From positions 434,001 through 498,000 of the forward strand of contig JAUSMV010000012.1 in NCBI GenBank assembly GCA_030645235.1: a stretch of 64,000 nucleotides of DNA. Reading direction: 5' to 3'. A model generated the notes under the pieces. The model was not told the DNA's origin. It saw only the letters and a list, made by a program, of their open reading frames with translations, and ran no database searches. A program made the position numbers and the translations under genes. Source of the DNA: Parvibaculum sp. (GTDB lineage: Bacteria > Pseudomonadota > Alphaproteobacteria > Parvibaculales > Parvibaculaceae). Every line of letters begins with the position of its first letter. Position 1 is the first letter of the stretch. Below are positions 19,308-26,739 of this stretch, piece by piece.

Positions 19308-20327
19308 ATGGCGGTGAAGCGGCTGAAGATCGTGCAGGCGATTTTCACACAAGGGTTTGCGGGGTCCGAGCGCATCTGCGTCGAGCTTTGCAATGAACTG
19401 TGTCTGCGTCATGACGTTCTGCTGCTCGTCGCGGATGATTGCGATGCCTATCCGGGCCATTCGATTCTTGAGCACGTGTCGCCGCTGGTGAAAGTCAAAA
19501 AGATCCCGCGCGGGTTTCGTCCGCTGCGCGTCGCGCTGGCGGCATGGCGGTTCGGGGCGGATATCTATCACGGACATTTGGGACGGGCGGTGGACTATGC
19601 GCGCTTCATGCCGCCCGGCATTGCGCGCATCGCGCATTGGCATATGGGCCGCGCCATCAAAGCGGCATGGCTCGACGGCGTTGTGCTGATTTCAGAATGG
19701 CAGACGGAATTGCTGCCCGCGAAAACAAAGATGGCCCATGCGGTGGTGCCGAATTGGGTGTCAGACTTCAAACATCCGCCAGCGGAGCGTATCGCGGCGC
19801 TGCGCGCTGAGTTCAATATCGGCGCGGATGATTTCGCCATTGGCCTTGTCGCGCGCCCTGCGCCCAATAAAGGCATTGAGGAGGCGGTCGAAGCCTTCCG
19901 CCGCTGGAACAAGGCGGACGCGCATTTCCTCGTTGTCGGCGGCACGGCGGCGGGACTTCAATATAATATCGAAACGGGCAATCCGCACATCCGCTTCACC
20001 GGCTACCGCACCGATGTGCGCGATCTCTACTCAGCTTTTGATTGCATGGTCGCGCCAAGCTACGCCGAACCCTTCGGCCTCGTCGTCATCGAAGCGATGC
20101 GCGCGGGCACGCGCGTGCTGGTGCGCAACACAAGCGGGCTCAAGGACATCGCGGCGAAAAATGCCGATGTGCTGGTGCTGCCGACGAGCGAGCCGGACGA
20201 TATTCTGGAAGGCTTCAAACGCGCTTACGATCTGCGCCTCGTGCCGCCGCGTTATGACATGGCCCCTTACGAACGCGTCGCCCGCATCGCGGATGTGGAG
20301 CGGTTTTATCGGGAGTTGGTGGGGTAG
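19308..20327 (+). CDS. Family 4 glycosyltransferase
   Basis: 339 residues with a GT-B architecture. The N-terminal domain starts IVQAIFTQGFAGSERICVEL (glycine-rich acceptor loop); the C-terminal donor domain contains GLVARPAPNKGIEEAVEAF, HIRFTGYRTDVRDLYSAFD and the E-x7-E motif in AEPFGLVVIEAMRAGTRVL. Such enzymes transfer nucleotide-sugar residues in LPS, exopolysaccharide or glycolipid synthesis. It stands alone with no other polysaccharide genes nearby, and an intergenic repeat follows its stop. Confidence 0.9.
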   Translation: MAVKRLKIVQAIFTQGFAGSERICVELCNELCLRHDVLLLVADDCDAYPGHSILEHVSPLVKVKKIPRGFRPLRVALAAWRFGADIYHGHLGRAVDYARFMPPGIARIAHWHMGRAIKAAWLDGVVLISEWQTELLPAKTKMAHAVVPNWVSDFKHPPAERIAALRAEFNIGADDFAIGLVARPAPNKGIEEAVEAFRRWNKADAHFLVVGGTAAGLQYNIETGNPHIRFTGYRTDVRDLYSAFDCMVAPSYAEPFGLVVIEAMRAGTRVLVRNTSGLKDIAAKNADVLVLPTSEPDDILEGFKRAYDLRLVPPRYDMAPYERVARIADVERFYRELVG

Positions 20328-20349
20328 GGCTTTCGCCTTTTCTTAAAGT

Positions 20350-20430
20350 CCTCTACCGCTTGCGGGAGAGGCGGAGGTGGAATGGAAATTAGTCCGGTGG
20401 ACTAATTTCCCGCCGACGGGTGAGGGTCTT
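20350..20430. repeat. Palindromic intergenic repeat with 12-bp perfect stem
   Basis: GGAAATTAGTCC (20384-20395) and GGACTAATTTCC (20399-20410) are perfectly complementary around three bases; CTCTACCGCTTGCGGGAGAG lies just before. The arrangement (gagaggcggaggtgg..palindrome..cccgccgacgggtgaggg) looks like a dispersed intergenic element. It marks the left border between the glycosyltransferase gene and the AT-rich retron island. Confidence 0.6.
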
Positions 20431-20567
20431 TCTTTCTGCTTTTGTGATTGCTGGACTTGATCGGTAACCCATCTCTGAACCTGTGGGTACATTAAGTATG
20501 TTGCTGTTAGAGTTGCTACAACATCTTGTAAGGTTCAAAAATTTAGTTCACCTACAGCGAATTTATA

Positions 20568-20596
20568 TTGACAATGAGAGGTGCGCTCTCTAAATT
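20568..20596 (+). promoter_or_regulatory. Sigma-70 promoter of the retron, with palindrome in the spacer
   Basis: TTGACA (20568-20573), a 17-base spacer and TAAATT (20591-20596): a near-consensus promoter, predicting transcription from about 20603. The spacer contains GAGAG-gtgcg-CTCTC (20576-20590), a possible operator for a dimeric repressor such as the XRE-type protein encoded in the same operon. Confidence 0.7.
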
Positions 20597-20602
20597 TTCT
20601 TT

Positions 20603-20797
20603 ACGCTTGGTGGAACATCATGCCTCTCAGCTGGACGACGAAATTCGTCCTAGGGGTTCGAAAGAACCCTCCATTTCTTGGGCGCATGCGTGTGGCTTCT
20701 TATGCACGCACTGTCTCTCAGGTTAAGCGAGTATCGGAAGGCTTCGATACTCGCTGGGGTGCTTAGAAGTTCTTCCGCTCGAGATGTCCTTTCTCGA
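20603..20797 (+). ncRNA. Candidate retron msr-msd non-coding RNA
   Basis: The leader between the promoter and the first coding gene folds into a series of hairpins. Putative msr: GGACGA..TCGTCC (20633-20650) and GGGTTC-GAAA-GAACCC (20654-20669, a GNRA-type loop). Putative msd: TGCGTG..CACGCA (20687-20710) and an 11-bp perfect stem AGCGAGTATCG..CGATACTCGCT (20726-20755). A possible a1/a2 pairing joins 20608-20619 with 20766-20777 (two mismatches, two G-U). An AGC before the first hairpin could supply the branching guanosine. Position directly upstream of a retron-type RT is where msr-msd is expected. Boundaries and the priming G are inferred. Confidence 0.6.
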
Positions 20798-20858
20798 AGG
20801 CGCCGGTTCATGCCGCAATCTTGGATTTTCCGAGTTGGGTTAGGCCGGTGAGAAAGGA
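20787..20858 (+). promoter_or_regulatory. Shine-Dalgarno-sequestering helix with a competing hairpin
   Basis: TCCTTTCTC (20787-20795) is a perfect nine-base complement of GAGAAAGGA (20850-20858), which holds the Shine-Dalgarno of the 55-residue protein. Just inside, CGCCGG (20801-20806) can pair with CCGGTG (20845-20850), extending the helix. The anti-SD strand overlaps another stem, TCGAGA (779-784 of 20 kb) with TCTCGA (20792-20797), so the two folds exclude each other: one hides the SD, the other frees it. The element directly follows the putative a2 of the retron RNA. The complementarity is directly visible; the switching role is inference. Confidence 0.55.
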
Positions 20859-20864
20859 ATGGTT

Positions 20865-21032
20865 ATGTCGCTTCTGACTGACCCCCCAAGCGTTGCGCGG
20901 AAGTTTGTTGGGCTCTGGAATCGGGTGCGTGGATTTTTCCGCAAACTTGTAACTAGGCGGACGTTGCTGATTGCTATCAAGGCCATTTATTGGATGGCTA
21001 AGATTTTGGCGCTTCTGAAAAATTTTGTCTGA
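20865..21032 (+). CDS. Small cationic hydrophobic protein, candidate retron effector
   Basis: 55 residues (57 if the in-frame ATG at 20859 is used); AAGGA lies six bases before the ATG at 20865. Eleven Lys/Arg and one Asp give a net charge near +10. Residues 10-30 are an amphipathic basic/aromatic stretch (VARKFVGLWNRVRGFFRKLV) and 34-55 a hydrophobic segment broken by lysines (LLIAIKAIYWMAKILALL). This resembles membrane-disrupting type I toxins and cationic pore-forming peptides. It lies between the retron RNA and the HTH-RT genes, all co-directional. No family is recognised; toxicity is inferred from composition and context. Confidence 0.6.
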   Translation: MSLLTDPPSVARKFVGLWNRVRGFFRKLVTRRTLLIAIKAIYWMAKILALLKNFV

Positions 21033-21080
21033 CGGCTTTTAAGCAAAATCCCCCAATGTTGGAGAAAGCGAAGGAAAGTT

Positions 21081-21401
21081 ATGTACCATCGCGCATTAAA
21101 ATTAATCCGCCAATATCATCGGCTTTCGCAAGTGGAGCTTGCTGCTTCGCTTGGGCTATCGAAGTCTTTCATTTCGGAAATCGAAAAACAGGATGGAAAA
21201 AGGCCAAGCATCGATGTTTTGGAGCGGTATGCTTCTTATTTTCAAATACCTCTATCTTCGTTGTTGTTGTTTGCCGAAGAGACGGAGGCCGAAGGTTTTA
21301 ATGATCGAGCACGTATTTATGCGGTTGGGAAGGTTTTGAAGATGCTTGAATGGATTGAAGAAACCACAAAGCCGGAACATTCGTCAGAGACTGTCGAATG
21401 A
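21081..21401 (+). CDS. XRE-type HTH protein of the retron operon
   Basis: 106 residues, strong SD (GAAGGAAAG). Residues ~8-62 are an HTH_3/XRE domain: QYHRLSQVELAASLGLSKSF, SEIEKQDGKRPSIDVLERYA. The remaining 40 residues are helical and acidic with no known enzymatic motif. The stop overlaps the RT start (ATGA), so the two proteins are translationally coupled. HTH-associated retrons are a recognised class (type VI in the Mestre scheme, as I recall it). It may repress the promoter at 20568 through its spacer palindrome, or bind msDNA. Confidence 0.85.
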   Translation: MYHRALKLIRQYHRLSQVELAASLGLSKSFISEIEKQDGKRPSIDVLERYASYFQIPLSSLLLFAEETEAEGFNDRARIYAVGKVLKMLEWIEETTKPEHSSETVE

Positions 21402-22342
21402 CAAATGGTCGTCCAAAGAATCAAAAAAAATCGGACAATTATTTGTTCGCCATTGATTCGAAAAAAGATTTGGCTAGGAGATTATCTACGAAACATTTTT
21501 CTATTAGTGAAGATGAATTAGACGCACTCGCGGGTGACACAGGTAATTTCAAACTCTTTCCTAAGACGATTAAGGGCAAGGTGCGCGAAATTCAGGAGCC
21601 GAAGCGTGCTCTGCAACGCTTACATGTTCGCGTTCATAAAATACTCTCTCGGTTGGAGGCTCCGGAGTATTTGCATTCGACCGTTCGTGGGCGCTCTTAC
21701 CTTTCGAACGCGTCAGCACACAGAGGTGATGTGCCTGTTGTGAAGATCGATGTAAAAAAATATTTTGCATCTGTCCCGCGTGTTGCCGTTTTTAAATTTT
21801 TCTTAGAAGTGATGCGCTGCAGGCGAGATGTAGCAGGGTTGCTTGCTAACATGTTGACGTTCGATAAACATCTGGCGACTGGCAGTAGTGCTAGTCCTAT
21901 CTTGGCATACTACGTATTTCAAGGGATGTTTGATGAGATAGAAAAATTGGCGACATCCAAAGGTCTTACAATGACCTGCTATGTTGATGACATTACGTTA
22001 AGCGGCGCGGGCGCTAATCGTGGTGTGCTTAACGACGTGCGTAAAATAATTGCTCGTTACGGCCTTCGTTCGCACAAGATGTGCAAATTTGAAGCGATGC
22101 AGCCAAAAGTGATAACTGGGGTTTGTAACTCTTCTACTGGTAAGCGCGTACCAAATAGTTTGCATTTGAAAATTGCTGATGGGTTTAAAGAGCTAAAGGA
22201 ACTGCGTGCTTACGAAAATGCAGAAACTGTTTTGAAGCCGTTGCTTGGCAGGCTTGAAGCGGCGGGACAAATTGATCCAGCGTTTCGTGATCAAGCGAGA
22301 ACGCTGCGTACGCAGTTCAAAGCAGGTAGTTGGGTTTTTTAA
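21398..22342 (+). CDS. Retron-type reverse transcriptase
   Basis: 314 residues. RT motifs in order: KGKVREIQEPKRALQRLHV (RT1-like), VVKIDVKKYFASV with the first catalytic Asp (~residue 116), GSSASPILAYYVF, the catalytic box YVDD at residues 195-198, and KVITGVCNSS. Two retron-specific signatures are present: NASAH at residues 104-108 (region X, NAxxH) and ITG at 239-241 (region Y, VTG-like). YVDD replaces the commoner YADD. No maturase or endonuclease domain follows, so group II intron and DGR origins are unlikely. Codon usage and GC are lower than in neighbours, indicating transfer. The product should be msDNA made from the upstream RNA. Confidence 0.93.
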   Translation: MTNGRPKNQKKSDNYLFAIDSKKDLARRLSTKHFSISEDELDALAGDTGNFKLFPKTIKGKVREIQEPKRALQRLHVRVHKILSRLEAPEYLHSTVRGRSYLSNASAHRGDVPVVKIDVKKYFASVPRVAVFKFFLEVMRCRRDVAGLLANMLTFDKHLATGSSASPILAYYVFQGMFDEIEKLATSKGLTMTCYVDDITLSGAGANRGVLNDVRKIIARYGLRSHKMCKFEAMQPKVITGVCNSSTGKRVPNSLHLKIADGFKELKELRAYENAETVLKPLLGRLEAAGQIDPAFRDQARTLRTQFKAGSWVF

Positions 22343-22492
22343 AGATTAGCAGAGTTTTTAATTTGGCGTCATCTAATGCCAGAAAATAATCAAAGAAGAA
22401 TCTCTTTATTAATTAGAGGGCTAAAAATTAAATCGCACGTGATTGCGAGTGTTTAAAAAGATTGGGCGTGTGTATTTCGGAGCGTGGTTATT

Positions 22493-22954
22493 TCAGGGAC
22501 AAGGAGCACTCAGGTAGTGAGTTAATAGCGCACCTGCGATGGCACCAACTAAAGCACTTGCCGCGCCAATTGTGCCGGAAATTTTAGTGGTTTTATTTGA
22601 TAAAGATTCTACACGTGCCACTTCGCGTCGGTCTTGTTCAGCTTGTGCTAGTGCAATCTTATTACGCGTATGAGTGTTTGTAGCATTTAAGGTTTCTCGC
22701 ATCACAAGAAACAAATGCAGTTCGTATTCAGAAACACTCTTCATTCGCTCTAGAGCTATTTCTACTTCGGCTTCAGAACTGAAGTTTGTCTTAGCGGCAA
22801 TATCGTCTATTTTCACTTTCTGCCTCGCTTGCGTTGCGTATTTTAAAACAGGCACTAGAAAGTCTTCTGAGAAGAGAAAAATATTAGGAATTGTCGTACT
22901 TAAGGCGCTTCTAAAACCCGAACATATGATCCAGGCAGAAGCTTTCATCGCCAT
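22493..22954 (-). CDS. Uncharacterised protein with C-terminal membrane anchor
   Basis: Up to 153 residues. The first ~33 codons overlap the 3' end of the upstream gene in another frame, so a start at the GTG at 22855 (about 120 residues) is possible. The middle is helical and charged (SEAEVEIALERMKSVSEYEL, TRNKIALAQAEQDRREVARV) and the C-terminus is one membrane helix rich in Gly/Ala (TIGAASALVGAIAGALLTHYL). AT-rich like the retron, which lies 150 bases away tail-to-tail. No family recognised; it may be part of the same acquired island. Confidence 0.55.
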   Translation of the reverse strand: MAMKASAWIICSGFRSALSTTIPNIFLFSEDFLVPVLKYATQARQKVKIDDIAAKTNFSSEAEVEIALERMKSVSEYELHLFLVMRETLNATNTHTRNKIALAQAEQDRREVARVESLSNKTTKISGTIGAASALVGAIAGALLTHYLSAPCP

Positions 22955-24893
22955 TCGTCATGCCGTGAAAGCCGAACAGGCGGCATGTCGTGTCGCGGAT
23001 GATGACATAGCCTGCGCCGCCCATGCTAGCGCGTTCGGCATCAGTGAACATTTCTGACAGGCGCCAGAAGTGTGAGCCGCCGCAGGCGATTTCGATTTTT
23101 TTCTCAGTGACGGGTTGGCCTTGCGCATTGTGCAGGATGAGGCTCGTTGCGCTTTTTGCATGCCATTGCGTTGAGGCTGGGTAGATCAGGTGGCAGATCG
23201 TGTCGAGGCCGCCCGCTTGCATATCCGCTGTGCCGAGGCGCAGGAAGAGGCGCGTCGTCAGTCCCGGTGGTTTGTTGGTGTAGGATTGCGGTTCGTCTTT
23301 GTAGATGATCGCTGTGTTGTAGATATGCGCACCGAAAATCGTTTCGGCGCGGTGGCCGCTCGACTTCTGCTCGAAGCGGCCGAGCGCATGAAGCCAGCCG
23401 TCGCCGTCGCCGCCGTCGCGGAAGTCGTAGAGGAATTCGACGTGGCCGTAGCCCGAGGGCAGCGTCAGCGATGCGTCTTTGAGCCAGGCTTCGATGTTGA
23501 TTTCAACACTGTCGCGGCGCTGGAGGCGGCCTAAGAATTTCGAGGCGACGAGTTGGCCTGAGCCGTCGATCAGGTCGGCGCGGATCGGCAATTCGTGCTG
23601 CTCGGTTGCCATGGGTGTCGGCAACATCACGGAAGCAAATTCGCTGCGCGGCAGGACGGGCAGCGGCATGATGTAGCCTTTGCCCATATGCTCTGCGAGT
23701 TTGGCGATTTCCGGATTGGGTTTCAAATCCGTGCGTTCGACATTTGCGTGCGCCATGCGCCGTGCGCCGCCCGCGCGTTTCACTTCATAGCGGGGGCGGA
23801 CGAAATAGCGTCCGGCGACGATCTCGATCTGGTCGGGCCATTTGGCCTGCGGCAGAAGTTCGTTCACCGAAATCGCGCGCGTGGCAAAAGGCGCAATCGC
23901 CTCGCCGAACCATGAAATGTCCTGTGCGCCCATGATGTTGAGGCCGACAGAGTGCGGCGGAATGGGCATCGGGTGCGAGTTCTGGATGAAGAGCGTCACC
24001 TGCTCGTCATCGTCGCCTGCGGGCATGCCGGCATAGAAGTCTGCGGGCCAGGCATTGGCGTCATGGCTGCAGGTGAGTGCCTTGCCATTCTCGCCATACA
24101 TGTCGAGCGCATATTTGACGACGTCGTGGCCCTTGATGCGGATCGCATGGATGAAAAGCGAGCCGGTGAAATCCTGCAAGCCGAAGCGGGCGCGGATCTC
24201 GGCGCTGTCGAGTTTGAACGGCGCACCGGCAACGGGCATGGCTTCGCGCCAGCTTGCGAGTTCCGTTCCGTCCTCGCCAAAGAGGCAGAGCCAAAGCTCA
24301 GGCGCGGCCGCGCCGTGCAGGCCCCAATAGTTGGCGCTGTTGACGCGTGTGTGCAGACCGTCTTTGCCGTTTGCGCCTTTCACTTCGCGCATCAGGGCAA
24401 AGTTTGTCGCGAAATTCATCGGGTCGAGATAGTTCGATTTGTTGGTCAGCATGTCGTCGGGGATGCGCATGGCATCGAGGCTGACGATTTTTGCGCCCTT
24501 GGGGAACAAATGCAGGAAGGGCGCGATGATCTTTTCAGCGTCGAACAGGAGGACGAGCACGGTTTTGGCACCGGACGCGGCAAGCGCGCTCAGGGGGCGC
24601 ACAGCCTCGCCCATCACTTTGCCACCGAGGTCTTCGACGCGCTGCACATAGGTGCCGACAACATTGAGACGCTTTAAGTCGTAGTAAGCATGGAAATTGC
24701 CGACTGCATTGGTCGGGTCGAAGACGGCGACGGGACCGGCTTGGGCGAGTTCGTCGATCAGCTTGTGACCGAGGGGGGCTGCCAGCGGATGGCCGAGCGC
24801 CTTGAACAGCGTCGCGCCGCCCGCATTGTTGCCGGGGCGCCATCCGTGAGCCAGATCAGCGTTTTTGAAAGTCTCAATCGCAAGCGTCGTCAT
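22911..24893 (-). CDS. Large uncharacterised protein
   Basis: 660 residues, no signal peptide or membrane helix. The N-terminal ~170 residues have alternating strands and helices resembling a nucleotide-binding fold (AVFDPTNAVGNFHAYYDL, KTVLVLLFDAEKIIAPFLHL, AKIVSLDAMRIPDDML); the rest is beta-rich with repeated segments such as ELWLCLFGEDGTELASW and VEFLYDFRDGGDGDG. I do not recognise a family. It is followed on the same strand, at spacings of 7 and 12 bases, by genes for a 2OG-Fe(II) oxygenase and an ELM1-like protein read before it, so the three probably form an operon with the order ELM1-like, oxygenase, this gene. Confidence 0.7.
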   Translation of the reverse strand: MTTLAIETFKNADLAHGWRPGNNAGGATLFKALGHPLAAPLGHKLIDELAQAGPVAVFDPTNAVGNFHAYYDLKRLNVVGTYVQRVEDLGGKVMGEAVRPLSALAASGAKTVLVLLFDAEKIIAPFLHLFPKGAKIVSLDAMRIPDDMLTNKSNYLDPMNFATNFALMREVKGANGKDGLHTRVNSANYWGLHGAAAPELWLCLFGEDGTELASWREAMPVAGAPFKLDSAEIRARFGLQDFTGSLFIHAIRIKGHDVVKYALDMYGENGKALTCSHDANAWPADFYAGMPAGDDDEQVTLFIQNSHPMPIPPHSVGLNIMGAQDISWFGEAIAPFATRAISVNELLPQAKWPDQIEIVAGRYFVRPRYEVKRAGGARRMAHANVERTDLKPNPEIAKLAEHMGKGYIMPLPVLPRSEFASVMLPTPMATEQHELPIRADLIDGSGQLVASKFLGRLQRRDSVEINIEAWLKDASLTLPSGYGHVEFLYDFRDGGDGDGWLHALGRFEQKSSGHRAETIFGAHIYNTAIIYKDEPQSYTNKPPGLTTRLFLRLGTADMQAGGLDTICHLIYPASTQWHAKSATSLILHNAQGQPVTEKKIEIACGGSHFWRLSEMFTDAERASMGGAGYVIIRDTTCRLFGFHGMTNGDESFCLDHMFGF

Positions 24894-24900
24894 ACTGTAC

Positions 24901-25548
24901 TCAGGAGGATTGTCGCGCGGCGACGCTGCCGAACGGATTGATCCGCTTCAGGAACATCGTGAAGCGGTGGCGGCGTTGTTCATGGGTGACAACATCTTCG
25001 TCGCGTACCCAGTTCAATTGGATCGCGCGGCGCGGGCCTTCGAAAGGTTCGTGGCCGTGCCATGAATTGTCTGAGCGGCGAAACACAAGCAGCGTGCCGC
25101 CATTGGGCGAGACTTCTTCGGCAGCGTCATTGAGGTCTGTGCCGGAGCGCAGGATGCGCAGGCGTCCGCCATCCTTGTCCCATTCCTGATTCATATAGAG
25201 CAGGACAGTGATGATTTTGGATTCAGTATCCGTGTGAATCTTGCCGTTGTTTCTGGCGCAATTGCCGCGGACCGTGATCATGGTCGGGCGGTCGGAGAGA
25301 TCGAGATCGAACTTCTCTTCAATCGCTTTGCGAAATTCCGGCCCTTCGAGTTCTTTCAGCAGCTGATCGAATTCGCCTTTGATCGGCAATTCGCTCGGTG
25401 GGATAGACCCTGTCGAATTGATTTCCGGAAAGTCGGCAATGACGCCGTCAAATTTTGACGCGCGGATAAAATTCGGCACCACGAAATAATCGTAAGGGTC
25501 CGTTTTCAGCGGCGTGGCGCGCAAGGCTTCGATGTCGAGCAGGCTCAT
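24901..25548 (-). CDS. 2-oxoglutarate/Fe(II)-dependent oxygenase (prolyl-hydroxylase-like)
   Basis: 215 residues with a double-stranded beta-helix pattern. The iron triad appears as HTDTESK (His and Asp, ~residue 105) and SWHGHEPF (distal His, ~residue 163), followed by the 2OG-binding Arg in GPRRAIQLNWV. LLYMNQEWDKDGGRLRIL lies between them, typical of P4Hc/2OG-FeII_Oxy_3 proteins that hydroxylate proteins or small molecules. It overlaps nothing and sits between an ELM1-like gene and a 660-residue orphan in a likely operon. Confidence 0.85.
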   Translation of the reverse strand: MSLLDIEALRATPLKTDPYDYFVVPNFIRASKFDGVIADFPEINSTGSIPPSELPIKGEFDQLLKELEGPEFRKAIEEKFDLDLSDRPTMITVRGNCARNNGKIHTDTESKIITVLLYMNQEWDKDGGRLRILRSGTDLNDAAEEVSPNGGTLLVFRRSDNSWHGHEPFEGPRRAIQLNWVRDEDVVTHEQRRHRFTMFLKRINPFGSVAARQSS

Positions 25549-25560
25549 ATCTTGTCCATG

Positions 25561-26484
25561 TCAGCGGTTGGCGAAGCGCGTTCGGATCGCTTCGGCGATG
25601 TCATGGGTAGCATTTAATGGCGCGTACTCCCAGCTTTCAAGCGTTCCGGTGAATGGTCGGGCTGCGGCTTTTTCGTACATCGCGTCCAGAAAACGGCGGA
25701 ATTTGGCCGAGTGGCCGCTCAGTTCGACGACATATACGGGTTTTCCCGTAAAGGCGGCTTCGCCCACCATGTTCACAGAATCAGATGTGACGATGACGGC
25801 GTCGGCCTGTCCGAGGAAGCCGAAATAGGGGTTGTCGCCGGTGCCGTCCCAGACATAGGCGGGTTTATCGGCGAGGGCATCTTTGATGATTTTGGTTTGC
25901 GCCTCGCCCGTGCGGCGTGACGGCGTGACCATCAGGCTCACGCCTTTCTTGTCGGTGAGTGCGGCGAGCTGTGCGCCGAGTTTTGCGGCGGCGGCTTCAT
26001 CAAAATCATAGATCGCGTTTTTGCCACCGACGAGAACGGCGACGCGCGGGCGTGGCAGATGCGCGAGCTTGGGTTCCCAAATCGCGGCTTCATCGCGCAG
26101 GCGTTCACGCGTCAACCGATGCGGTGAGACAAGGGTCGAAATGACATTGGGGCCGGTGAGCTCATCATGCGCCGGTGCCCAGACGAGATCGAATTGAGCG
26201 GGGCTCACGCGCGGGTTTTGCAGGATGACGACAAAAGTTTTGCCCTTCGAGGCGCGCTTAATCATGCGGGCATAGGGGATCGATTGGCGGCCCGAAGCGA
26301 TGAGGAGATCCGGCCAGGGGGCTTTGATGTTGGCGTCCGGTGCGGCGGGGCCGTGGGGGGCGAGCCAGCGATAGGGCGCGGGGGGTGTGACGCGTTTCAC
26401 CACGGGCGTCAGGCCCAGCGCGTCAGCAATGCCGATGCCCTGCGTCTCAAAGCCTGCCATGCCGTTGGTGAGGACCCAGCACAC
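25561..26484 (-). CDS. ELM1-like protein (DUF1022 family)
   Basis: About 307 residues from the GTG at 26484, which has GGAGG ten bases upstream. The family core begins VCWVLTNGMAGFETQGIGIA and contains LLIASGRQSIPYA, RVAVLVGGKNAIYDF and SDSVNMVGEAAFTGKPVYVV, a GT-B-like arrangement. Plant ELM1 acts in mitochondrial fission; bacterial members are uncharacterised and may be glycosyltransferase-like. The frame stays open to an ATG at 26646, but the added 54 residues (SPLEGEVGARLSATGG..) are a translated intergenic repeat, so I prefer the GTG. Confidence 0.8.
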   Translation of the reverse strand: MCWVLTNGMAGFETQGIGIADALGLTPVVKRVTPPAPYRWLAPHGPAAPDANIKAPWPDLLIASGRQSIPYARMIKRASKGKTFVVILQNPRVSPAQFDLVWAPAHDELTGPNVISTLVSPHRLTRERLRDEAAIWEPKLAHLPRPRVAVLVGGKNAIYDFDEAAAAKLGAQLAALTDKKGVSLMVTPSRRTGEAQTKIIKDALADKPAYVWDGTGDNPYFGFLGQADAVIVTSDSVNMVGEAAFTGKPVYVVELSGHSAKFRRFLDAMYEKAAARPFTGTLESWEYAPLNATHDIAEAIRTRFANR

Positions 26485-26491
26485 TATTTTT

Positions 26492-26612
26492 TCCCCTCCC
26501 CCCTTGAGGGGGAGGGTTAGGGAGGGGGGTGAGCCCAGCAAAGAGTCTTGCAAAGAAGCCCCCCCACCCGTCGCGCTAAGGCGCGCGCCGACCTCCCCCT
26601 CAAGGGGGGAGG
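26492..26612. repeat. Inverted pair of palindromic intergenic repeats
   Basis: CCCCTCCCCCCTTGAGGGGG (from 26493) and CCTCCCCCTCAAGGGGGGAG (from 26591) are inverted copies of the same palindrome as at 417-572 and 43012-43345. The intervening stretch contains CGCGCTAAGGCGCGCG. In the minus-strand frame it reads SPLEGE-GAR-L--GGG-SPPSLTLPLKGGG, the well-known translated form of such repeats. Confidence 0.75.
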
Positions 26613-26739
26613 GGGTAGAAGGTGAAGGAGTGTTCTTTTCGGTCATTATCTTACGCGTTTGGGTAATAATCTTGCTGAAATCTAGCAGGTATCAGGTTAA
26701 ATAAGGCCATATGCCACGCAAGTCACCAACGGATAAAAC

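Noticed and set aside
20581-20766. 61-codon open frame in the retron leader
   Set aside because: It begins inside the promoter, runs through the predicted msr-msd hairpins and has no SD; better explained as non-coding RNA.
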